In this document: piece after piece, positions 1 through 13,332 of the stretch
How positions within the stretch are numbered: the first letter of the stretch is position 1
How the letters are laid out: each line of letters opens with the position of its first letter
Assembly: GCA_036345935.2 (NCBI GenBank)
Contig: JADWOT020001299.1
Coordinates: forward strand, 185,094 to 249,093
DNA: 64,000 nucleotides
Direction of reading: 5' to 3'
From: Taenia hydatigena
Lineage: Eukaryota; Platyhelminthes; Cestoda; Cyclophyllidea; Taeniidae
The notes under the pieces: generated by a model
The model's database searches: none
What the model saw: the letters and a program-made list of their open reading frames with translations, nothing else
Told to the model about the DNA's origin: nothing
Translations under genes and position numbers: made by a program

Positions 1-3000
1 ACCTATTAGTAACTGATTGACAATGGAATTGAAGTGACCGCTATTGTGTCTCGAGTACAGCTAACGAAGTAGTCAGATAATTGAGAGCAGAAGAAAGTAT
101 GGGAGGCGAATCAGCACCCATGGAAAACTGAACAGGAACATCCATCTGAATTGAAGGATATATCAACACATAATAATTGCCAACATCCTTTTCAATAAAT
201 TTGTTTGCATTTCTGTATTTTGCGTATCGTGCATCAATAGAGAGGACCCGTTTGTGCATTAATGAGAGGAGACCGGAACGACAATAGGTGTATTTGTCGT
301 GATAAAGTAGCTTACCATTATTTGTCTCTTTATTTCTAAATAAGGAGGGAAGATTGTCAGCTCAATCATTGTCTGGATTAGTGGAGCCTGCAATGGAAAA
401 ACAGCGCGTCTGACAAACACGAGTTTTGGGCTATAATATTCGAAGTGGGTTCATTAGTCGAAAGTTTGCACAGACTCGCATTAAGGCTGACGACAGCATT
501 AGGATCATGGAAGCGAAAAGGGTTGCGTTGTCCAATAGAGCGTAGGTGGATCCTTCAGTGATGGTAGTTGCGAACGAGGAGACAGTCCCTCCTGATGACG
601 TCATCAATGGATTTGACGCATGCGATGGACTTATTGTGGAGGTTGCAGTCAAAATTTTCCCTTCTGTTCAAAATAACAAGTTTCGTCTATCACACCTTTC
701 ATTACCCAAATGCTAATTAATTGCAAATTGTGCATGACAGGACGATCAGGCCTGCCTCACTAAGCGCACCTGTCTTAATCTCTGCGGTCGAATCATTTAA
801 GTGAATTCAAGAGGATTCAGTTGCGGGCTAATGCCTGTTAAAAGGGGCCATTTTGTTAATGCTTTAGCATTTGCTATGTCGAGATGACTTGCCTTCTGTC
901 GAGCATGGGGCAATAGCGCTTACCATGTTGCTATATTTAACAATGTGTGCAGACATTTCCGAACCAGCCTGCTGATTGGACGCAGCAACGGTAAAAGAAA
1001 CTGTTTCTCATGGCATTAGACCTGTGAAGACGTAACTTTTATTTAGGTGCGTGTTGGCGCTGCCGTTTGTCTAACAATTTCACCTCAAAAAGACACAGTA
1101 ACCAGTGATGTCGATAGGTTTAAGCTACGCATCCCACGACATATTCACCGCATTTTAGTTAGTAAATTTCATTCGTAAATCCTGTGGAACATCCTCATCT
1201 GCAAAAATAAGAACACAAGGATTTGCCATTGGATTTCGGCATGAGGTTGATATGCAGTGTTCGAGCATAAGGGCAGATGGAAGAATAACTAAGATTAGCG
1301 CTGTGCAACACAGACCTGCACGCTGTTTCAGGTGCCGATAAGTCAGCCAAAGGCCAAAAGTGTCAGGCGAATCGAGTCCATACTGTGTAATATCATGTTG
1401 CCAGCAATCATATCTCACTGTATGACATTTTGAATCGCACATGATGCATAGTCTATGATTGCAAGCTTCTTTAAGACTGTTGAAGATGTCGGCTTTTCTT
1501 CTGACACTCAGAAATGTGTATCAGAACGGGCAAAACTATAAAAGCGCAGAAAGTTTTACATGCCTGTGATAATAACCTCCACCTCCTTCCTAATCTCTTG
1601 ATAACCCATAACCTCTCACTTTATCGTTCAAAACACATTAAAGAGCCAACGGGGTAAGTTTTGCCATCATCCTCATTATCTTCCTGCTTACCCTGATCTT
1701 TTCACTAACCTCATTTACGTGTGCCATCGTTCCAGCATTGCCACAACTAGTGCTCTAGTGTATTTCATCTATCAAGGTGGTCTATAGGTAGGTTTTCAAG
1801 TGTTTTGCTTGATTGGAACTCACATCCCTTCCAAACGGACTTTTTCTGCATACTTCACTCGAAAGCATTGCTGGAGAAGTGATTACACGAAGGAATTCAG
1901 GAGCATGTGGGAGGAAGTGGGCAGAAATAGGGAACGCAGTGCCACACGGCTGTGCAAAACTACCTACGATGGTCTTTCTCCTGACTTCCCTCTACTTCTC
2001 TCAACTCAGATTTAGATGCATACGGCACAAAGAACTAACTGAAATTTCTAAGAAAGGCCAAGGCGATTCGCCTCTCGCTTCGCCACCAATCCATGTTGAC
2101 TGTGCAGATGCTGGGCAAAGACGTTTATCAGTCAAAGCGACGCACTACAAACAACAAGCTATGATTAGATGACGGGCTCAATATACGACGGTTCTGCGAC
2201 TGGCGATCGAGAAGTAGCAGTGCCTCCAAATCTTCACATTGTCACAACGATACAGGCCACCTATAGCAGAGTCCATTGAAATTTACAAGAGGTCCACATA
2301 CCGACCAAGCCCTGTTGGTCAAGTGTTGCTACAATCGCATCAAGCCAAATAGATCTCATTCTGAAGGATGCTAAATCAAAACGCAGTAAAAGACCCCCGA
2401 GTTGCTGCCGAGACTCTCTTAATTCTTTGTCGTTAACATGAGGTCCCCTTATATCGACCGAATCCACTTTATCACTGTCTGACTCGAAAACTCCTCAGAA
2501 CAAATGCAGGAGTCATCTGACTTGGCATTTTCCCTTTTTTACAGTGAATACTTAAAATGGGCTTTAACAAGCGCTGCGTTGATGCCGCGATAGCACAGGC
2601 CACCATGCTATTAAGAGGCGATGCGCATCCACAGAATGCATCAAATTCGTCATCATCTGAGTCAGACAGTCAGCGCAAAAATTTCACCAAAAATTTGTGA
2701 AAATTCTGCAAATAAGCATCTGCATCTGTGCACTCATCATACGTAAACATGCTTACATACGCATCTTGAAAGTGAAGAGGACCTATTTGCGGGTGGTCAA
2801 AGAAGCGTCTTCAGCGCAAGGTGCCGGTCTTGCACCACCCGGGACACATTGCACGTTCGTGGCAATCAATTCCGGTGGAGAACGAGACAAATACATTAGA
2901 ACCCGCAAAGCGCTTGCGGTGTATTTGATGTGTATTACAAGCAGTGACTAGATCTGGCCTCATCCTTTCACGTGACTGTTGTGCAGGAAAGCGATAGTCA

Positions 3001-6000
3001 CATAATTGATCAAAACTTGAAGTTGGCACCTGAGCAAAGCTTACTAAAAAATATCAGCTTTCTCGACTTGCACTGCAATTCCCAAGCCACTTTCTTCCTC
3101 TTGTCCCTCCTTGTCCTCTACTCAAGAAATTCATTAAAGTGATGATGCGTAGGCTGCGCACTGGTTGCCGTGTGTTCCTTATTCCTTTACGAAGCCATTG
3201 CGCCAAGGATGGACAAAACACATGAGGCGTAAATTTCATGTCTTTGACTAGTTGTAACCATCTCTCTGTGTTGCGATTTGAACAAATATGACAAGATGCT
3301 AAGGCGTGAAAATAGCTTGCAGAAGAACCGACCAAACTTGGTAGACCTGAGACCAAATGTTGTAGGGTGGGAAGCTGATTGGTGACACTACACTGCACGG
3401 TGATTGATTTAATCAGCAAGGAATGGCTAATCCCAAAATGGTCCTTAAAGGGTAAGCTTTGAACAGCGTACGAATCTGTCGACAATCGGGGTTGGGTGAT
3501 TTAATGTATATTCTGCACAAGTAATCAGCGTTTGTGCATATGCACATAGTCTACAATGCATCCGGGTACACGGGACGATCCAAGCAGTTAGGACATTTAG
3601 CTTTGTCCTATGTAGGGGAAAAGGCGTTCGCCATCCTTGAATTAAAAAGGATATCTGGTTTCTCATGGGCATTTGGATATCGAGGAAACAAACTGATTCT
3701 ACGGCTGCCGGAAATTACTTATTAGTAAAAATCACCACGTCAAGAAATGTGTAAGCATGGACCGCAGCCTAATCTGAGTCAAAGAAAGTCGAAGTAGGTT
3801 TTGGGTGGCTCTAATGTACGGTCTCCCCCTAGGCACCCTCTTTTCTTTTTTATTCCATCATATTGATTTTCGCTAAGTTTATATCTTCTTTTATTGTTGA
3901 CCAAGCTTAGTAATCAACCGAATCGTGAATTCTGCCCATCGATCTTCCATAGCATCAGCGTTAGTGATTGCAAAATAGGGCATTACGTAGGCAATTTGCA
4001 CCAAGTCTCTCATTCTGCTCTTTAAGCATCGTGTACTACATTTCGTATGTTCTTGCGTTAACAAATAATAGTTATTATACTTCACTTCTCCATCTTTCCG
4101 TGGTTTAATTATCTCTGAAATATGTGCAGTGAAATAAAATAAAAAAATAAAAAACGAGCTGTTCTAATCTCTACCTACTCTAATAAGCTGTTGAGTTGAA
4201 TTTCGAGTTAGAAATGCGTTCAGTAGTCAGTGCTCTTCGGCACTTGGGACGAAGTGGTCCCATATGAATGCATACGAAGCAGGACTCACCTTTTGGTCGA
4301 GGTGAGTCTGCTGAGTAAACTTCGCAATTAGCTGAGTGTTGAAAGAGTTATTAACTCTGCTACTGATCGCAAAGGTTATTGCGATTGTCGGGAATAGCAA
4401 CTTTGCACTTGTGTTAGCTTCCATGTCAAGGCTTCTTCCCTAGTGTTTACAGCAACCTGTCGAGGCCTCTCTCCCTTTCAGATTTACCTACGACTGATAA
4501 TATGACACTCTATTGCTGTGAGTGGTGAAAGTGGAAGAAAACGCAGTTGTGCACCTAAGGTTAAGGAAAGTATTGGTGTGGGATCAAATGCGGACCGGTA
4601 AGGCATTTGTTTCTTTTATAAAAACGGGAGCGCAAGGCCAATTACTTAGAAAAGAGAATTGGCTGTAAAAGCTCACGCAAAGGAGCTGAAGCATAGTAAA
4701 TGGGTTTCCTATAAGTCTGGCAATCATATACATTCTTCATTTTGTAAATTCGTGGATTTACTTAGACATGGAGAAGGGAGGAAGTTGAATAATAGAGGTG
4801 CAGTTATGCAACTGCCATTGTATTGGCGATTGTGGGAGGACGAGTACGTTGAATGACCAATCATCCAACATGGATGGACATTGAAGCCTTTTATTGCGTG
4901 AAAATGGGCCTGTACAAGTCTCTTTTAAAAAACAGGCCTCATTAGTGACTGTGCATTATCGAAAAACTACAGCTGCTGACACAAGCAGTTAAAGAGAAAA
5001 TGTGCCTGGTGGTTTGCCTTGGTTGGCACCTTCTGAATGTAAAGGATCTCGAAGAGAACTGCATTTTCTGAGAACTTACGATTGGCCTATCAAGTAACAT
5101 TAAACTACTCTGGGTTAATTTTAAGGGTGTTAGGGAGACCAGCAAAGTGAATTATTTGGATTGCCCTAGACCATAGCGTCACCATGGAAGATGCCAATTA
5201 TTGAAGTCAAATCTGACCCTGTAATTTCTCCTCACCATAATACTTTTGTGTTATTGGGGCGTGTTTTCAGGATGACCATGATGTCTACAATAAAGTACTG
5301 CTAGGCGTCACGTCAAGTTGGGTGACTGAAGAAGGTTTTATTTTTCCATGTTAGGGTTGGGACGATTGGAGTGAATTTCCTGCAGGTGCGGCTACCGACT
5401 ATTCTCATATAGCCAAAGCCACAAGAATAAATTCAAAATTATTCGTCTTCTAATTAGGACTATTCTTACAGCCATACGTTGAAGTCTGTTTGGTTTACCA
5501 TCTCATGCAGTAATCCGAAAGATATGTAATGTTGTAAGATGGGTAAGTTGCTGGTCTGCTCGCCTTTTGTTACCTAAGAAACCGGGTCATGGATTGTCTG
5601 ACTGTGATCGTTCAGCAACGTTGCCGGAAGGTAGTGAGACACCCGAGTCATGAAGCCGAGATGGAAAATAGAGCAGTCGTTAGTGAGTGTTATGCCACCA
5701 ACAGAGGACTTGGCACAACGCAAAGTTACGAAAGTTCATTCGGACGTTCGCAAAAGACAGCTGGAGCAGCTGCCCATTAAAGAAAACACATCAAGCCTGC
5801 ATTCGAAGTGCATAAAGTGAAACACATTTTTTGACTTATTTTAGGGAGAACGTAGCGGGCCTAGTTTAGTCTAAATGCGATCAGAATTGATTGACTGTCA
5901 AATTTATAGCGGTGTTTAATAGTAGGGGTCAAAATAGGCCATCCACTTCCGTAGGTACTCAGAGGGATGTTGACCTAGCGGAATACGCAAAGTACAATCA

Positions 6001-7188
6001 GGATGCATCGCAAGTAAACTTTATTGGACAACTTTAATCGGCACAGGTACGACAGTTTTAGTGTCTCTATATGCACACAACACAGAAAAGTGCACATCCT
6101 AGATTTTCGGTTGGCTGCTTTACACATTTAAGTGCTAGTGAACATGTTCATAAGATGAGAACAAAATTTCACAAGCGAACCGCCAAATTCTTCGATGCCG
6201 CATGGCATCCAAAATAATTAATCACGTCACTTTGGACTTCGTGTTGTCTTGCCTCCATGCACGAGTCGAGGACACCACGGTCATGGGGTCAACAATGAGG
6301 CCCAACTTCCCTTCGGCCAATAACTTCTCTCCACCAAGGCCATCCTCGTTGGCATATCTCAAAATTTGTGCAGTTAAATGACTGTCTGCACTGTACTCAG
6401 TAGTAAAGAATAGCATAGAAATGAGAGGTATCGTGTTTTTCATTATGCAACTGGCTTTGTTCCAGAAGGCATAATAAGTCTTTTAGTGGCTCCTAATTTA
6501 TTTTATTGACTTAGAACTTGGTGAATACCAGCCATTGTTAAAATAAGAGATCAAGGCCAAAAGTTGTTTTATGCTTTGTAAAAAGACCATTTACACAAGA
6601 CGGAAGAAATGATTATTTGATTTAATCCTATAAATGGATCAAGAAGGCAGTATGTACAGGGTACAGCGATCATACAGACATAACCTTAGTTCATAATATC
6701 AGACAGTTCATTGTATTCTCATGGAACAAATATCCAAGAAAATATGGAAGCTAGATGGAATCTCTTACAGTACTGTGGCACCTGAATTAAACAGCTCGGC
6801 GAAAGGGTCCTCCACGGAGTATTAGATCCATTGCCATCTTTGTGGCTGCAATTTTTGATCCAGAGGCTCCGGAAAATTGCGGGCGGTCTAAATGCGCAGA
6901 TTTTAACAACAAAGGATCTGCTTTTCGTTGGAATTTAAAAAATTGAAAGTGTGCTTCTTAATTTCTGCGGAGGACGATACCAAGTTCTATTGAAAACACC
7001 CGTATCGTTTAAACTGCGACAGCTGGTAACACAAAGTAATTAAAACTTTAAGGCTAATTGTCTCGGCTCTGTCATTATCAGAACAGTGATGATTTGAAGT
7101 ATTTTTCTGGCTATTCTGATGTACAAACAAGCCTGATAAAAGCTACTTTTGCATGGCTAAAATGCATACGATTTCAAAGCAATTAAAG
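1..7188. other. Outer left arm: no recognised gene
   Basis: Frames of 60-143 codons occur on both strands. These include a minus-strand frame at 3054-3485 and hydrophobic frames at 431-652 and 1155-1442. None shows a family motif, and lengths up to ~140 codons are expected by chance at this composition. An A-rich run lies at about 4134-4154. The mirror region is 42237-49424. Confidence 0.5.
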
Positions 7189-7503
7189 TCAAGCAACTTT
7201 GCTTGCGATAAGAGCCCTTTTTAAATATTTGGGTGGAAACATGATGTGCATGCCCCATTTACTCACTTTCATCGATATGTATGGCACATGAAAACTAAAA
7301 AAAACCCTTATGGAGGTCACTTTTAAAATTACTTGAGGGCTAGGCATGTGGTAAATCCAGTCGCCATCATCTGCAGGAGTGATGGATCTAACACGCAATG
7401 ATTTCAACAAGGAAACTTCAATGTCAAATTTAATATGCGCCGACTTAAAGTTTACCTGACAACAGTGGCGATGGCAAAACTGTTGCAGATTTGCAGTGCG
7501 CAT
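7189..7503 (-). pseudogene. Possible degenerate Ig-like exon, left arm
   Basis: On the minus strand the stretch reads SLRVRSITPADDGDW followed by IYHMPSPQVILKV. This resembles the strand E-F-G region of an immunoglobulin domain of the lachesin/Dpr kind (L-x-I-x-x-V-x-x-x-D-x-G-x-Y-x-C). The Tyr-x-Cys is replaced by Trp-Ile-Tyr, so the disulphide cysteine is missing. A GTGTTAG acceptor-like site sits just before the ITPADDG segment. With the key Cys absent and no partner exon, this is either a decayed fragment or a coincidence. Confidence 0.18.
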
Positions 7504-8798
7504 GGAGAATTACAAATCGTCATGCTTGCTTATCACATTATTGATGCTCGATAAACTTAAATCACGGAGGCGTTTCGGCTACACGCCTATTGGACACGCT
7601 GATGCGATGGATTATATATGCTGACAAGGTGAGAACAAGGACTCCCTCCTTAAAAGCGTGGACCATTTAAACGTCGATATCGGTGCATTACGAAACATCT
7701 AGGGCACCATATGTTGGCAACACCGGGGTACAAATGTGCTTCACGAGGTTACCACCGTTTGTATTTTGTCACTGCCTTATTCTTGCCATAATACAATTAA
7801 AAGCTTTCATCAAAATTGGGATGCCGAACGGTTTGAAAAGTGTTGCAACATATTTTAAAAAAATATTACAAATGGCTGCCACTATTAATGCAAAAATTGA
7901 AGCTCGGATGAGGGCCATAGGTAGATGGCGCAGTAAAGGCATGCAGATACGAAAACAGGGCGATATAAATGGAAAAAAGGAGGATTAGGATCGTCAAGGA
8001 TGAACAAAAAATAATGAGGCAAACAGGGATGAAGCAGCGTAAAGAAGGCATGGAAGGACGAAAGATGGAAAGTGGAAAGTGAGGGCAGGATGAGCTTTGG
8101 AGGATGTGCCATTCCAGTCCGGGTCAGTACATGCTTCGGTGAAGGTCGTCAATGGCTCTCAGTCGCTGGCTCTCTTTGTCTCACTTTACACATCTGCGAC
8201 TCAGTTAACCTCACCCTTTCATTTCTCGCTTTTTTTTATTCTACATCACTCTAAATTTTCCTTCCATTTTCTACATACAGACCGCTTCGAATCGCCTCCT
8301 CTTGCGGTGCACTCCAGTGCATGGACAACGATGCGTATTAGTACATTGCTATTGCAGAGGCGGTAAGCGGTAGCAATTTTGTTGCATTTGAAAGTCATTT
8401 GCATGCTGCAATCAGCAGAATGGATATTATAGAAGTCAGCCCCCCTGGCGAAAGCACAAGGGTTAAAGCACAAAGTGACCTTGTAGCCAAGATCAGGGGC
8501 TAAAAACGTTCAATCTACTGTCTATTCTCTAGTCTTTCTCACGTCAGCCATCATAAAGTACTCCCGAGTCAACCACGGCAGTCGTCAGATTTCTTTGCAA
8601 CTGAGGTAATTTTAGTTTCAGGTTCAAGGACGTGTTTAGCATTTCAAACCAAGTTAATAAGATGAGTGAACTAAAATAACATTTGCGTAGCAGTTGATTC
8701 ACCTACTATATCTTCCGACGAGATCGATTCCAGTTCGAGCAGTGTGGGGTAGGGATTACGGCTAAGTCAGGAGAGGTAAGAACGCAAGGTGTTGTAAT

Positions 8799-9041
8799 AT
8801 GAGCCTGACCTGGATGGTTTTTTATCGGATCAGGCGCTTTAGCTTTGAGATTACGGATTTTAGGCAAGTTCGTCTTATTAATTGCATGCTAACTATCTTA
8901 ATCAAATTTGGATCTGGTTCAGACACCTCGACTGACTGTAGGGCTGTAGATGTGCTCATGCGAAGTCGGCCAAATGCAGCGCCAGCAGTCAACGATGTGT
9001 TCGATGTGTTCGTTAAGTTTTTACGGAAGAATGGTCTTTAA
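8799..9041 (+). pseudogene. Ankyrin-like tail fragment, left arm
   Basis: An 80-codon frame ends in FVKFLRKNGL, then stop. The same ending is found in the diverged copy at 60218-60307 (VVKLLQKNGL), where it follows a PLH segment as in an ankyrin repeat, whose usual form is PLH-x-AA-x(2)-GH-x(2)-VV-x-LL-x(2)-GA. In this arm copy the PLH helix-turn part is not preserved, so I regard it as a fragment. The nucleotide similarity to 60272-60440 continues past the stop through a GCATCATCACTG block. Confidence 0.3.
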
Positions 9042-9239
9042 AGCAAAATAAGGTCCAAGCAAATAGTCACTTAGACCTCTGTGAAGACAATCAACTTCAC
9101 CCTCTATAGACTGTGCTGTGATTCGACGATGCATCATCACTGCTTGCGTGTTGACGCATAAGGCAGAGTAAGGCCCAAGAAGGAAAAGGTGTTTTGAACC
9201 GGGTTTAAGATTAGATAAAGCCTAGAAGAAGGAAGATGG

Positions 9240-9509
9240 TTGGATCTACAGCACAAGGGGCACGACTACCTTGATAGGGACCAATCAACCCTTCTCAGTT
9301 GGCTAGCGCACTGTCATGCATCATCACTGCCCATGCACAGTGGCAATGCCAATAACAATACCAACACTCTGGGTAATTATCCGATGTCAGCATATGGATT
9401 GCTAGCATTATTGAAGGAAGTGAACTTCTGCGAATGGTCTAGGCATCATTCTGCAGGATTTGTACCTCCTAGTTATTCTTCTGGCGGATCGATGCGAATG
9501 GGTGACTAG
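9240..9509 (+). CDS. Ser/Asn/Gly-rich exon-like frame, left arm
   Basis: An 89-codon frame ends at TAG. Its residue composition is unlike its neighbours: HASSLPMHSGNANNNTNTLG, then NYPMSAYG, and after a short hydrophobic insert AGFVPPSYSSGGSMRMGD. Polar, Asn/Ser/Gly/Pro-rich text of this kind is typical of disordered tails of animal transcription factors or RNA-binding proteins. No DNA-binding domain is adjacent, and the family cannot be named. The insert ALLKEVNFCEWSRHH looks out of place and might be retained non-coding sequence. It could be a decayed terminal exon or a chance frame. Confidence 0.33.
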   Translation: MDLQHKGHDYLDRDQSTLLSWLAHCHASSLPMHSGNANNNTNTLGNYPMSAYGLLALLKEVNFCEWSRHHSAGFVPPSYSSGGSMRMGD

Positions 9510-11468
9510 TGCACCTCCAGTTGTGCAACACCGAAGCCAAGTCGAAAAAACCGATTCCAAATTCTTTAAATTGTAATTTTGAAACCTCAATTTTAGCATT
9601 GGGATTTGATGTTGTGCAAAGATTGAATCCTTACCACGCTGTTCAAGGCCAGAGGAGGATCTTCCACTAATACCGAAACGCTATAAAGCAGAGCATAAAA
9701 CTTTGCATCGTCGTGCTACTTGTCATTCGTGGAAGTGAAGAGTAAAGTAACTAATTCTAAGCGGTTTGCAGAAATATTGCTTAACCATCAGAGCTGGCAT
9801 CCTAGTGTTTTAAAATCAGGACATTTAGGCGAGTGGTTTACTCTACGAACAATAAATCAGTGCTGAGGAAGGATGAACGCACACCTTTTCTTTGTCTTCT
9901 GACGTTCTAAACGTAGAGCACTGATTTTGACTGTCCAAACAAATCATCTCATCAGTGGTAGCTATATGACTGACAACGCATTGCAAAGGTTTGCTCTGTG
10001 AGAGATTTTTGGTGCATATTTTTGGTGACATATCTGCAGGTAGAAGTAGCTGGGAAAAAGGACTTTTCGTTGGCAGAAAAATTTGAAGGGGCTTTAGAAA
10101 TAAGGCGTTTTTCGTTTTTCTACAAGTTCTTTTAAATTCCCATCGGCCAGAAATCTTTCACATTGGTTTATTCTCATCTTAAGTGAGTCAAGTGTGGCGT
10201 TTTTAGGACTTTCAGTGAGTTAAATAAAGTGAAATGCTAATAAATTGGTCAGAAGGCTGCTTTTGCTATGGGCGATGTCAATTCCCATCCTCCTGCTTTA
10301 ATGATTATGGCATTTAAGGCTAAGTAGATTTGGCTTGCTAACTAAGACATTTTATCTTCGCTTTAATGGCAGAGGAATGCTGCTGAAAGAGACTTCGAGA
10401 TTGCAGAGTAAGCTCTGTAAATACACTTTTACAATGAATAGGCGAGTACAGACCATGATTGTTTGCAAAAAGTTGGCTGTTGTCATAAATTATACCAAGA
10501 CTAATGACTGTAAGGTGTATTTCTGCCTTATTCTTGATTATAAAGCGCAACAAATATTCCACATCTAATGTTGTCATCAAAATTATTCGTCGGAGTAGTA
10601 AAGAACTGGAACCCATGCCGTTAAGCGGGGTAGGTAGACTTGGACTCATAAGTTCCACTTTTTGGTCAGGGATATTTTGCAGTGATGGATCAAGCAATCA
10701 CAAGAGCGAGATGAGACCTGGCTTTGTCATCGATATTAGCAGAGGCTCTTTCTTCCTCTCCTCCTTCCATCTTTCCTTTTTTGCCCCTTTTCATCGTGTC
10801 GCCTTCTTTCTTTCTGTCTTTTCTTATCCTAATGCCCCTCTTCCTTTTCGTAACTTTAACTCCTTATGGCCTACTAGTAGATTTTCCCCTCAGTGGTAAG
10901 TTGCATGCAATTTTCGTGTATCGAAGCAGACACCGAAATAAACGCGAAATGCTTTGGTGCTAATGCTTTTGCATGATCTTTTCTCCTTAAAGTGGATTTA
11001 ACGTGTATGCTGTTATAAATCATCTTTACTGCTGCCCTTAACCTGCGCATAAGACCCAAAAAGAATATTCTGAGATGAAATACATTAAAGTTGCCAATAT
11101 TCACCTCCTTCTCCGGACATGCCTTAACCAGGCTCACCTAACTGATGGTTCTTGCTGAGAAGGAGAAGATAAATCGGAAAACACAGCGAGTGCAGAAAAG
11201 CCTGAACCGACCTACTGTAAATAGCAGAAATTTCAACTTGCTTTTATGCAATAAGTCCTTTCTCCTGTTATATTCATTATAATTTATTAATCCGAATTCG
11301 CTTTAGATCGTAGGCTTAATGATTTGTATGTTACTTTGCGAGGTCAAACGTCTCTCCTCGCCGCAATCACAGCAACGCCTACGAGGCAGAAGCAGATTGC
11401 ACTATGAAATCTTGCTAAGTCGCACAAGTGGGACGTTAAACAGACCATCCTTGACAGAAGAGTTCCAG

Positions 11469-12793
11469 CCTATGTAAAATGGAAATAAATTACTGACACC
11501 TAATCCGCCCTGCTTGCAACCAAAACTTGTGTTTCTTTTTTACATATTATGTAAGGACGATATGGATCGCAAAACGACAAGCAAACGCACTAGTGCACTG
11601 TATTTAAACTCGATTTGCAGTGGATTTAATCCCCTTCGACCGCACCTACTTATGACTTCTCAGTAGGGCCACAAGTCTAACAGGTTTGGGTTGACAAGGT
11701 GATGTGTTTAAAATACGCCTGATTGCACAATATGTATCACTTAAAAAATAAGTTTTCTCCTTTAGCAACAGTTTTGCCTGTACAATACTGCATTCACCGA
11801 CATCGTTTTCACTTGTTGTCTGAGCGTTATTTGACAGAAACACCTAAGCCCCATGGTGAGGTGATTTGGATCCTACAGTGCAGGGTTTTCCGCGCATTTT
11901 ATCATTGTTATTAGTTAAACATTAGATTTGGCATTATTATTTGAACTTCTTTGCCTAGTGGTGTAGGAGTAAAGACACGACCAATGCGTTCGTACCCATT
12001 GTATAGCCAAGATAGATGTTCGAAGCAGACTGATCATGGATTCATATCCGACTTGCAGACCGGTCTCGATGTTTCGCCAAGGAGATGTCGGCAAGGTAGT
12101 GTACTGCTGAAAGCGCGGTGGAAGAAGGGGGCTTTCCCGAGTTGGCAAGTGTTAGGTGCAACTTTCTTGTGCTCTATTCGCTGCCGACTTCAGATGATGA
12201 GGCTAAGGGAAAGTAACTGCGATCTGCGTAAAATCTGCCATACTTACCTACCGACAGCTTTGAGTTGGACTTGTGTTCACGTTAGCTTAGTCCCACTAAC
12301 CGTCTAGCCTGATGTCCATTCCACAACGCAGGGAAGTGTACAAGAAGAGCCTTAATGGGTCGCTTACAGCTGGCCAGAGGAGACAGCCTGGTTGTGAGCC
12401 TAGGTATCTAAAGGCTTTTGGAGGCGCCAATCTGTAGCAGATGAATGCTTTTTGTGCCTTTTCGCTGTGAAAACAAATCAGCAGATATGATTTGGTGCAC
12501 GCAAGTACTGAGACTATGGATATGGATGGATTTTCAATGGTCGAATCAATAGACGAAAATCCATGGATTGTGGCGACGGCACGGTGTAAATCTGAACCGC
12601 TGACGTAATCATTGCAGGCTTGGTGGCAGACCTTTATAACAAATTAGGTTTCCTTTTTCATTCAACGCATCTTTTGACCTTCACACGTTAACTGCTAGCA
12701 TTCATGTAATCATCTCAGCATAACCTTCTTAGTTCGAGGAGGAATGGTAGTATGATTGCATGCATGAAAGCTACCAAACTGCTAAATTTCATG
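11469..12793 (-). repeat. Arm member of the 1.3 kb repeat family, left
   Basis: Left-arm source or sister of the diverged spacer copy at 25838-27098, in opposite orientation. It has a mirror copy in the right arm at 36632-37956. It contains a conserved GGTAGGTAAGTATGG block that resembles a strong 5' splice donor when read on the minus strand here. No complete coding frame was found, and the several open frames overlapping it are short. Confidence 0.85.
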
Positions 12794-12954
12794 ATTTGCA
12801 AAATCTAATAATCGACTCTTTAAGGCTTAAACTATCACGCGGGTATCATTAGAGGTAAATAGAGATGGTAACTTTGATATAGATCAGAGTCGCCTTCTTA
12901 GGCAGCTCTCCTACTTCTACCGCGATTTCAACAACACACAATTTTTCTTACAGC

Positions 12955-13045
12955 ACTTAACTGCAAATTAGAGGATTTGAATTTTTCTTATTTCCTGATT
13001 TTAATTATGCAAAGGTATGTTGATGCGGAAAATAGACGTCAGATT
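12955..13045 (+). repeat. Motif A, first copy (left arm)
   Basis: The block GATTTTAATTATGCAAAGG, then TATGTTGATGCGGAAAATAG and ACGTCAG, recurs with few changes at 15045-15096. It is one end of a diverged tandem duplication within each arm. The mirror is at 36380-36470. Confidence 0.7.
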
Positions 13046-13088
13046 TAGTATTTGAAGTTATTATTCCATGCTACTTATTTCTTGTCAG

Positions 13089-13332
13089 CATGAGGCATCT
13101 GGATCCTCTGAGGTTCGTAGGTGAGGACGGCATGGAGAGGATTGACAAATGCGACTGCAAGCTTATTTGCAATTCCACTCTCGGTTTGCGCACCAACATG
13201 GCGTTGACCACAATTAGATGCGATTCTAAAGCATTCCAACTAGCTCCCAATGGATGCGGAGGCACCTGCTCTGACCACAGCGCAGAATGGATCGTTGCAG
13301 ACACATGGCGTATTACCATCGAAGTCTCGTAA
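13089..13332 (+). CDS. Repeated Cys-containing exon, left arm copy
   Basis: An AG acceptor (CTTGTCAG) is followed by an 80-codon frame that starts with LDPLRFVGEDGM and contains CDC, NSTLG, IRC and C-x(3)-C segments. It ends WRITIEVS before TAA. A diverged relative at 53065-53299 keeps the same order: RFV-x-EDGM, CxC, N-x(2)-LG, TN-x-AL, I-x-C-x-S-x-A, then W-x-ITIE. It also has its own AG acceptor at the same place. Conservation of cysteines, glycines and the acceptor suggests a genuine, probably extracellular, exon family. I do not recognise the family. The start codon may be only internal to the exon. Confidence 0.5.

Larger units (their letters stand above)
9510..13088. other. Middle left arm: repeats, no recognised gene
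   Basis: Apart from the 1.3 kb repeat member at 11469-12793, I see no domain or exon pair here. A pyrimidine-rich stretch near 10745-10860 explains the longer open frames around 10504-10963. The mirror region is 36337-39915. Confidence 0.45.

Noticed and set aside
3054..3485. 143-codon minus-strand frame in the left arm (and its mirror at 45940-46371).
   Set aside because: A frame of this length is expected by chance a few times in 64 kb. It has no domain or splice context, and its mirror copy is not independent evidence.
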